Below are positions 16,302 to 22,481 of a DNA stretch of 22,481 nt, one piece after another (position 1 is the stretch's first letter; every line of letters starts with the position of its first letter). A program made the position numbers and the translations under genes. Source of the DNA: a bacterium (GTDB taxonomy: Archaea > Nanoarchaeota > Nanoarchaeia > Woesearchaeales > UBA10216); the NCBI GenBank assembly GCA_024206195.1, contig JAAGZO010000685.1, positions 1 to 22,481 of the forward strand, in the 5' to 3' direction. The notes under the pieces were generated by a model. It was not told the DNA's origin, did no database searches, and saw only the letters and a program-made list of their open reading frames with translations.

Positions 16302-16553
16302 TTGCCTTATTTTGTTTACATTTTATATTCCGAGAAAATTGACTAATACTACGTTGGCAACAGCCATGATCCTGAAATGAGATTGCGTTATCATAATCAA
16401 GGTAAGAAAGGCTGGACAAAGAGAGGGATTCCCTGGAGGATTGTATTTCAGCAAGAATTTCAAGATAAGAAAATGGCGATGGATAAAGCAAAGATACGTA
16501 AGAACCAATAAAACAGAGATTATATTCAGATGTTGATCACCGGAGAATATTCG
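16302..16553 (+). pseudogene. GIY-YIG nuclease pseudogene with two in-frame stops
   Basis: Reading from 16302, the frame gives LPYFVYILYSEKID, a stop at 16344-16346, then YYVGNSHDPEMRLRYHNQG and WTKRGIPWRIVF. It continues QEFQDKKMAMDKAKIRKNQ, a second stop at 16509-16511 and NRDYIQMLI. This is the whole small GIY-YIG family in order: the YVYIL start, the YYVG motif, the R-x3-HN motif, the TKRGIPW strand, the EF..K..AM helix and the C-terminal helix, about 80 residues. Both stops are TAA, so one substitution each would restore the frame. It is otherwise intact, suggesting recent decay. There is no ATG; a TTG at 16302 may have been the start. The protein would be a structure-specific endonuclease. 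Confidence 0.8.
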
Positions 16554-16591
16554 CTCTAGAGCGGGTGGCTGTTATCCCGAAACTTCGGGAT
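16552..16591. other. Palindrome and hairpin at the end of the GIY-YIG element
   Basis: CGCTCTAGAGCG (16552-16563) is a perfect 12-bp palindrome. It is followed by ATCCCGAA/TTCGGGAT (16574-16581 and 16584-16591), an 8-bp perfect stem. Together with the next repeat they form a run of consecutive hairpins. Confidence 0.6.
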
Positions 16592-16627
16592 GTAGGTTCC
16601 CCCGAGAACTCGGGGTACCCGGGGAGC
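16591..16627 (+). repeat. 37-bp hairpin repeat, copy 1
   Basis: This unit starts TGTAGGTTCC and ends CCGGGGAGC. CCCCGAG/CTCGGGG (16600-16615) forms a 7-bp stem with an AA loop. It is identical over 37 bp to copy 2 at 21176-21212 and in the same orientation. Like copy 2, it is followed by a terminator hairpin. Confidence 0.85.
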
Positions 16628-16650
16628 AACTGTAAAACATTATTTGATAA

Positions 16651-16681
16651 GGGCTTGTAAATATACTGCAAGCCCCTTTTT
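16651..16681 (+). terminator. Rho-independent terminator
   Basis: GGGCTTG (16651-16657) pairs with CAAGCCC (16669-16675) over an AT-rich loop and is followed by C and a run of five T. It closes the GIY-YIG/hairpin element. Confidence 0.8.
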
Positions 16682-16802
16682 ATTTGCACTCACGGAAAAA
16701 CTTAACTAAATCCGGTTTTTGTATATGTAATATGGTATTATTAAAGAGGAAAATGTTGGTGATTCTGAATGACAAAATATTATGTGGTGTCTCTGAATAA
16801 CG

Positions 16803-16832
16803 AGAGCTGTCAATAAAAGGCAGCTCTTTTTT
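16803..16832 (+). terminator. Rho-independent terminator
   Basis: AGAGCTG (16803-16809) pairs perfectly with CAGCTCT (16821-16827) over an 11-base loop, with TTTTT following. No long gene ends just before it; a 15-codon frame stops two bases upstream. Confidence 0.75.
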
Positions 16833-17186
16833 CCCTACGGATATTTTACGGTATATATTTTGCACATAATAATGTAAGTGTACTTTTCAGTAATCGTTGA
16901 GCATAGAGCATCGAATAAGTATGTCCAATATTGTGCACTTTTATCAAGAATTATCGCAATAGATGCATAATACTCTGGCAAGTAATTGCAGTAAAATACG
17001 GAAAAGAATTTAGAAATGATATTTTGCTGGTTTATACTTTTTTATTTTTATAGATTAATATACTACTCCAGTTCCTGCTCAAGATAATATTCTGACATTT
17101 GAGCTTCCTACTTCCCTCGGCCATGATAGTATATTTACAGAAAATATCCTTATTTTTGAGATAAACTTCTCCAATGGAGACATACC
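16833..17186. other. Intergenic region upstream of the kinase gene
   Basis: This AT-rich leader carries the kinase promoter by position, but I cannot pick out a confident promoter consensus. GGAGA at 17176-17180 is the kinase ribosome site. Nothing else stands out. Confidence 0.4.
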
Positions 17187-20100
17187 ATGAGCAAACCAAC
17201 CTATGAAGAACTGGAAAAGCGTGTCAAAGAACTTGAGAAAGCTGAAACCGAACACAAAAAAGCAGAAGACACATTGAAAGAATCAAAACTACTGCTATCT
17301 TCAATTATAGAAAGCCCTTCTAACATAATAATATTAACATTGGATAATAAATACAGGTATACAAGTTTCAATTCAGCGCATGCATTTGAAATGAAAAAAG
17401 TATGGGGTGTTGATATAAAATTGGGTGAAAACATTTTAGACTATATTCCTAACAAAAGAGAAAGGCAAAAGGCAAACGAGTATTTTGACAGGGCATTAAA
17501 TGGCGAACAGTTTACAATTACTGATGATTATGGTTATCAAAAAGAAAGGTTCTGGTATGAAACGACTTACAGTCCAATATATGATAAGAGCAAAATAAAA
17601 GGCTTTACACTATTTATCTTAGATATCACTGACCGGAAAAAAGCTGAGGAGAAACTTCTATTAGAACGCAGTAAACTCATGAACATTTTTGAAGCAATGA
17701 TAGATGGAATTTATATTGTCAACAATCAACAAGACATCGAGTATGTCAATCGTGTGATTAAAGACGAGTTCGGTCCGGTCAAAGGGCGCAAATGTTACGA
17801 GTATTTTCATGGTTTGAAGGAAGTCTGCCAATGGTGCAAGAATGAAGAGGTCTTTGCTGGAAAATCTATCCAATGGGAATGGTATTCATCCAAAAATAAT
17901 AAGTACTATGACTTATTCGACACTCCAATTAAAAATCTGGACGGAACTACTTCCAAACTTGAAATATTCCATGATATCACCGAGCGCAAGAAAGCAGAAG
18001 AAGCTTTGAAATATAGTGAAGAGAAATACCGTACGCTGGTTGAGAATGTTCCAGATGTTACATGGACTACAAGTGAGAAAGGCAATACTGTATATATCAG
18101 TACAAATATAGAAAAAGTCTATGGTTTCAATTTAAAAGAAATTTATGAAGGAGGCGACGATAGCTGGCTTGGGAGAATTCATCCCGACGATATTGAAGAA
18201 GTGAAAAAGACCTTTGAATTGTTATTCACCAAAAACAAGCCTTATGATGTTGAATATAGGATTCAGAGGAAAGATGGAGAATGGATTTGGGCACATGACA
18301 GGTCAATTAGTACTTATGAAAAAGACGGTATGATGTATGCTGATGGTATTTTTACAGACATCACGGAGCGCAAGAAAGTGGACGAAGCGTTGAAATCGAG
18401 TGAGGAACGGTTACGTTCTATTATTGAAAATACGGATTCCGGATATTTCTTCATTGATAAGGAAGGAATGATTAAAGATGTTAACAACGCTTGGGTGAAT
18501 ATGTATAAATATTCATCATCCGATGAAATTCTTGGCAAACATTTTACTCTTATTCAGAAAAATGATGATGTTGAAGAAGCGAAAGTGTTTGTTGCAGGTA
18601 TAATGAAAGGAAATCCAGATTACTTTACTGGAGAATTCAGCAGAAAATGTAAAGACGGCTCAATTGGATATCACACATTTTCTGCAAGACCTGTTTCAAG
18701 GTCAGGGGAAGTTATTGGTATTGAAGGATTTATTATTGATTCTACTGAACGCAAAAAAACAGAGGAAGCACTGAGAGAGAGTGAAAGACACCTTAATAAA
18801 GCTCAGGAAATGGCTCATATTGGTCACTTTAAATATAATCCTGAGAATAATGATGTTGAAGGCTCCGAAGAGTTATTTAAAATTTTTGGTCTTAGTCGAG
18901 ATGAATTCAAGTTCGAAAACTTCTTTCAAGCAGTCCACCCAGAGGACAGGGAATATGTTGGCTGTTCAATTCAACGAGGAATCGACCAAGCTGAGAGATA
19001 TGATATTACTCATCGCTTAATTTGTAAAGACGGAACTGAGAAAACTGTCCATGCTGTTGGAGAACCGATTACTGACAAATCAGGCAAAACAAAGTTTATG
19101 ATTGGAACTGTACAGGACATCACCGAGCGAAAGAAAGTGGACGAATATAGAGCTATGTCTGCTCAAATGTTAGATGTTGCCCCCAATTCTATTCTTGTTC
19201 ATGATTTTGAAGGGAACTTTCTATATGCTAATAAAAGAACATTTGAAAAGCATCAGTATAACAGAGAAGAATTTATAAAATTAAATCTTCATGATATAGA
19301 TGTGCCTGAAAGTAAAGCATTAATAGAGTCCCGCATGAAACAAATAAGAAAAGATGGTGAAGCATTATTTGAGGTTTCTCATTTTCGCAAAGATAAATCA
19401 TCCTTCCCAATGGAAGTATACGTAAAAACAGTTACCTGGGCAGGAAAACCGGCGTTGCTCAGTATAGGTACGGATATCACTGAACGCAAGAAAACAGAAA
19501 TGGAATTGAGGGATAGTGAATTGTTGCTGCAAGAATCTCAGAGAACATCCAAATTAGGATCTTATGTTTATGACATTGTTAATGATTCAATGTCCTGGAC
19601 AGAAACTCTTGATAATATATTCGGAATGAAAGACAGTATGAAACTGAATGTTAAGAGATGGGTCGGCACACTCTATGAAGAAGATAAGGCTACCGTCTCA
19701 GAATATTTCATGAAGGAAGTACTCGGAAAAGGTAATAATTTTGACAAGGAATATCGGATAGTAAATCAGGAAACCGGAAAGACAGTTTGGGTACATGGTT
19801 TAGGTGAACTTGAATTTGATGTGAATAACAATCCAATAAAGATGATGGGGACTATTCAAGACGTAACAGAACGAAAGCTCTTGGAAGAACAGCTTCAAAT
19901 CCGCCAAAGAATGGACTCACTCGGAACGCTTGCAGGAGGTATTGCCCATGATTTTAACAATATACTAGTCGGTATTTTAGGTAATATTGAACTGCTCAAT
20001 ATGAATAATGAGAATTTTACCGAAGACCAGAAAGAATGCTTGACCGATGCTGGGCAGAGCTGTAACCGTGCCGCCAATCTGATAAGGCAATTCCAAACCT

Positions 20101-21038
20101 TATCGACAGGAGCTGTCAGAGGGAAAACAGCAGTAGACATTCATGATATATCAAAAGAAGTCTTCAGTTTGCTGAAAGAAACCTCCGACCGCCTCATCAC
20201 AAAACGAGTTCAGTTCAAAAAGGGTGAATTCTTTGTGACAGCCAACTCAGGAGAACTGCATCAGGTGCTGTTAAATCTCGCAACTAACTCAGCTCAGGCA
20301 ATTGAAGAGCGGGGAGCTAAAGAGGGTGATTACATCAGGATTAAAGCAGAAGATTATGAGGTGACGACTGGTGACAGAACAGGACTTGCAGAGGGAGATT
20401 ATGTTCATATATCATTCGCTGATAATGGTATGGGTATGTCGGAAGAGGTTTTGAAGAAAGCATTCGATCCGATGTTCACTACGAAAGAAAAAGGCGGTAA
20501 ACGTGGGCAGGGGCTTGGCCTTGCGATGGCGTATAATATTATCACAAGAATATATAATGGTCATATCTGGATTGACAGCAAGGAAGGAAAAGGAACAACA
20601 TTCCACATCTACTTGCCGAAAGCTCAGCCAGAAGTAGAAGCTGATAGTAAGAAAGCAATTGATATTAAAGGCGGTACAGAAACCATACTGGTGGTTGATG
20701 ATGAAGATAACGTTCGTAAGTTCACAAGAAAGTTACTGACTCAAATAGGGTATACTGTTATTGCAGCAAGTGATGGCAAAGAAGCGCTTAAGATATACAA
20801 AAAACAGAAGGGCTCCATAGATACAGTTATCCTGGATTTGACCATGCCGCAAATGTCAGGACAGCAGGTGTTTCAGAAGCTGCTGGAAATCAGTCCTGAC
20901 GTTAAGGTAATCATTTCGTCTGGACACGGCGATGAATATTCCAAAAAAGGTATCCTTGCTAAAGCGAAAGGAAATCTTGGGAAACCGTATAAGATGAGGG
21001 ATTTGGCTATGACGGTGAGGTCAGTGCTGGATTCGTAG
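17187..21038 (+). CDS. Seven-PAS hybrid sensor histidine kinase with receiver domain
   Basis: This 1283-residue protein is probably cytosolic because no membrane segment is visible. It opens with a short coiled coil (YEELEKRVKELEKAE). Seven PAS domains follow, each closed by a DITERKK-type linker (about residues 146, 263, 390, 518, 644, 761 and 891). The HisKA region has GIAHDFNNIL with the phospho-accepting H921. The GHKL ATPase shows NLATNSAQAI, FADNGMGM and GQGLGLAM. The C-terminal receiver has acidic D1171/D1172, phospho-acceptor D1217 in DLTMPQMSG and K1266. It autophosphorylates on His and passes phosphate to its own Asp. PAS2 carries three Cys (203, 214, 217), possibly a metal or redox site. 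It starts at an ATG with GGAGA 6 bases before it. It is monocistronic and flanked by identical 37-bp repeats. The signal is unknown. Confidence 0.95.
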   Translation: MSKPTYEELEKRVKELEKAETEHKKAEDTLKESKLLLSSIIESPSNIIILTLDNKYRYTSFNSAHAFEMKKVWGVDIKLGENILDYIPNKRERQKANEYFDRALNGEQFTITDDYGYQKERFWYETTYSPIYDKSKIKGFTLFILDITDRKKAEEKLLLERSKLMNIFEAMIDGIYIVNNQQDIEYVNRVIKDEFGPVKGRKCYEYFHGLKEVCQWCKNEEVFAGKSIQWEWYSSKNNKYYDLFDTPIKNLDGTTSKLEIFHDITERKKAEEALKYSEEKYRTLVENVPDVTWTTSEKGNTVYISTNIEKVYGFNLKEIYEGGDDSWLGRIHPDDIEEVKKTFELLFTKNKPYDVEYRIQRKDGEWIWAHDRSISTYEKDGMMYADGIFTDITERKKVDEALKSSEERLRSIIENTDSGYFFIDKEGMIKDVNNAWVNMYKYSSSDEILGKHFTLIQKNDDVEEAKVFVAGIMKGNPDYFTGEFSRKCKDGSIGYHTFSARPVSRSGEVIGIEGFIIDSTERKKTEEALRESERHLNKAQEMAHIGHFKYNPENNDVEGSEELFKIFGLSRDEFKFENFFQAVHPEDREYVGCSIQRGIDQAERYDITHRLICKDGTEKTVHAVGEPITDKSGKTKFMIGTVQDITERKKVDEYRAMSAQMLDVAPNSILVHDFEGNFLYANKRTFEKHQYNREEFIKLNLHDIDVPESKALIESRMKQIRKDGEALFEVSHFRKDKSSFPMEVYVKTVTWAGKPALLSIGTDITERKKTEMELRDSELLLQESQRTSKLGSYVYDIVNDSMSWTETLDNIFGMKDSMKLNVKRWVGTLYEEDKATVSEYFMKEVLGKGNNFDKEYRIVNQETGKTVWVHGLGELEFDVNNNPIKMMGTIQDVTERKLLEEQLQIRQRMDSLGTLAGGIAHDFNNILVGILGNIELLNMNNENFTEDQKECLTDAGQSCNRAANLIRQFQTLSTGAVRGKTAVDIHDISKEVFSLLKETSDRLITKRVQFKKGEFFVTANSGELHQVLLNLATNSAQAIEERGAKEGDYIRIKAEDYEVTTGDRTGLAEGDYVHISFADNGMGMSEEVLKKAFDPMFTTKEKGGKRGQGLGLAMAYNIITRIYNGHIWIDSKEGKGTTFHIYLPKAQPEVEADSKKAIDIKGGTETILVVDDEDNVRKFTRKLLTQIGYTVIAASDGKEALKIYKKQKGSIDTVILDLTMPQMSGQQVFQKLLEISPDVKVIISSGHGDEYSKKGILAKAKGNLGKPYKMRDLAMTVRSVLDS

Positions 21039-21175
21039 AACGTTAAAATCGTAACCGCAATGTAATCCTTTTCTGTCTGTGATTATCCGTGATTGTCCAA
21101 ATATCCCTGTTTTTAGCTGGGATTGTTTTTACTGAAGTTACAAATATTTGGAACGATATCTGTTAACCACCAGGT

Positions 21176-21212
21176 TGTAGGTTCCCCCGAGAACTCGGGG
21201 TACCCGGGGAGC
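21176..21212 (+). repeat. 37-bp hairpin repeat, copy 2
   Basis: This is an exact second copy of the unit at 16591-16627, in the same orientation. The flanking sequence differs, so the unit is discrete. No GIY-YIG frame accompanies this copy. Confidence 0.85.
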
Positions 21213-21251
21213 TTTCTTCGAAAGTTATTATGCTTCGCTTGAAGTCGCAAC

Positions 21252-21283
21252 CCACTGTTATTAATGAATATAGCAGTGGTTTT
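21252..21283. terminator. Terminator between convergent genes
   Basis: CCACTG (21252-21257) pairs with CAGTGG (21274-21279) across an AT-rich 16-base loop and is followed by TTTT and more T-rich sequence on the plus strand. It lies where kinase transcription should end. Confidence 0.6.
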
Positions 21284-21362
21284 ATTGTTTTTGCGGCACT
21301 ATAATAACACTGCAGTTTAAGCAAGATATTAGTTTGACAGGTCCGAAAGTATCAAAGGAATA

Positions 21363-22481
21363 CTAAAACCTGAATAAATATGCAATTTTGGCAATGCCGG
21401 TTTTACTGTGGATCCTGTAATGGTGCTCGCCATCCCATATCTGATTATAAACAAAGTAAATGTCGCTTCCGATCTTCGGAATGAAATTGACAAGAAAATT
21501 GACGTAAAAGCGTTTATCCTCGTTATTCCATTGCACAAATGTCCTTGAAGTAAGACGGGTAGAATAATTCAGGGTAAGCCTGCCGCTGTATTCCTTAGTT
21601 GTGAAGCTCCGGTTATTTATCGAAATTTTATTATATGAGAACTGTGTTGATACTGCAACATTCTCGCTTAGTTTGAAATTGATATTCGGATCGAAAGCCG
21701 TTCTTTTTCCGGTGACATAGTATTTCCCCCAGGTAGCTTCAACTTCCATAGAAACTCTCCTCTTACTGCTGCTCTCAAATTGAAATTCGTAAAACCACCA
21801 GTCATAGGTTCCCACAGGAATGACAACGTCTCCAAAGACATTGAAGTCTTCTTCAAGGTTCTCGTAGTAATTTATAAAATTGAACTCTAATTCGTCGCCG
21901 GATTTAAATTCGATTCCAACAGGCCTGATCTCATTGTCGCGAGTCAGCAGCATTCCGCCCATATTAGTAAAATATTGCATGTCGATCGGTTTTAAAGTTA
22001 TTCTCTTTACTAACGGAATATTCGGACGCGGTGTCCATCTCATCATTGCGCGGTATTTCTGTATACCTTTCCTTTGTACATACCCTATCTCAGGATTAAA
22101 TCCTTCCGGTATTACAGAATATTCAAAATAGTGATCTTCCTGATCATTTGGATAATCGAAGAATACAGTGCCTGCAATGTTATCTTTTCCTTTTCCATCT
22201 GTGAGCGTCCCGCTTACTGCTGCTCCGGCAATTATATTATTATTCCCCCTGAATGAGGAAGTATTATACAGGAAGTCTACTCCAAGCGCCTGATTGTCAT
22301 GCCCGCCGTCACTGTACAGATTTGTTGCCATAAATCCGATAGATGATTTCTCCAAAACATCCTTTTTAATACTGAGTACTGAATAATTTGTGGAAGGCGT
22401 TCCATTTTTCCTATCTGTCTGCATATTCAGCATACCTATCCTGTAATCACCTATCTTACCGGATAACCGTGCTCCTCCAAG
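21363..22481 (-). CDS. DUF5916 outer-membrane-type protein, 5' end outside the window
   Basis: The frame stays open to the window edge (GGARLSGKIGDYRIG precedes the first Met in the window), so this is the C-terminal part, about 372 codons, of a larger protein. It is dominated by alternating beta strands with aromatic residues, as in an outer-membrane barrel: YDWWFYEFQFESSSKRR, LTLNYSTRLTSRTFVQWN, RFYVNFLVNFIPKIGSDIYF, and a terminal strand ending YLFRF. The terminal Phe is typical of barrel-assembly signals. The pattern matches DUF5916, which usually follows a CBM9-like domain in Bacteroidota-type genomes; that domain would be beyond the window. Function is unknown; transport or polymer handling is a guess from the fold. 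Confidence 0.8.
   Translation of the reverse strand, partial: LGGARLSGKIGDYRIGMLNMQTDRKNGTPSTNYSVLSIKKDVLEKSSIGFMATNLYSDGGHDNQALGVDFLYNTSSFRGNNNIIAGAAVSGTLTDGKGKDNIAGTVFFDYPNDQEDHYFEYSVIPEGFNPEIGYVQRKGIQKYRAMMRWTPRPNIPLVKRITLKPIDMQYFTNMGGMLLTRDNEIRPVGIEFKSGDELEFNFINYYENLEEDFNVFGDVVIPVGTYDWWFYEFQFESSSKRRVSMEVEATWGKYYVTGKRTAFDPNINFKLSENVAVSTQFSYNKISINNRSFTTKEYSGRLTLNYSTRLTSRTFVQWNNEDKRFYVNFLVNFIPKIGSDIYFVYNQIWDGEHHYRIHSKTGIAKIAYLFRF

Larger units (their letters stand above)
21039..21362. other. Intergenic region between the kinase and DUF5916 genes
   Basis: This stretch of about 320 bp between convergent genes holds copy 2 of the 37-bp repeat and a terminator. A short repeated phrase (GTGATTATCCGTGATTGTCC) lies near 21079-21098. 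No gene is visible. Confidence 0.5.

Noticed and set aside
16264..16508. Minus-strand frames over the GIY-YIG region.
   Set aside because: The plus strand gives the recognisable nuclease sequence, so these are antisense shadows.

Overview
The window reads as a chromosomal segment of a member of the Bacteroidota/FCB superphylum or a close relative (Ignavibacteria, Balneolota and KSB1-type lineages all fit). The clues are a protein with an STN plus carboxypeptidase-like regulatory domain, a GWxTD-family protein, a six-bladed beta-propeller lipoprotein and a DUF5916 outer-membrane-type protein. No rRNA or complete tRNA is visible, so the lineage is an inference from protein families only.

Region 1 (1-5.8 kb) is AT-rich accessory DNA. 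It holds an XRE regulator divergent from a D12-class adenine methyltransferase, and a convergent sigma-region-4-like protein. Next comes a compact three-gene cluster: a GHKL-ATPase, a STAS-like DUF4325 protein and a small membrane protein whose last helix has been knocked out of frame. About 1.1 kb of repeat-dense non-coding DNA follows, with GGACACC/TGTCCC boxes and hairpins, and then a 201-aa tyrosine recombinase reduced to the catalytic domain. Just after it lies a pair of 32-bp-spaced repeats that may be an insertion-sequence end.

Region 2 (6.1-12 kb) looks like host envelope genes. Two translationally coupled genes encode an STN/CarboxypepD protein and a CarboxypepD/GWxTD protein; they share an unnamed domain. 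A beta-propeller lipoprotein follows.

Region 3 (12-16.2 kb) is a second mobile module on the minus strand: a DUF5659 protein, a PrimPol/PriCT/DUF3987 primase-helicase-like protein, a 109-aa protein, a 71-aa protein, and a ParB-like HTH protein further upstream. The primase operon is bracketed by TTGTAGG-type boxes, including a 17-bp inverted repeat around an AT-rich core, which suggests an element origin or operator.

Region 4 (16.2-22.5 kb) begins with a degenerate GIY-YIG nuclease element: a T-arm-like leader, a terminator hairpin, a nuclease reading frame with two in-frame stops, and more hairpins. It ends with a 37-bp hairpin repeat whose second, identical copy lies 4.6 kb downstream. Between the copies sits a seven-PAS hybrid histidine kinase. 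The window ends inside a minus-strand DUF5916 gene.

The best candidate for an undescribed system is the ATPase/STAS-like/membrane cluster at 2.1-4.1 kb. The second is the origin- or inversion-like repeat region next to the minimal recombinase.
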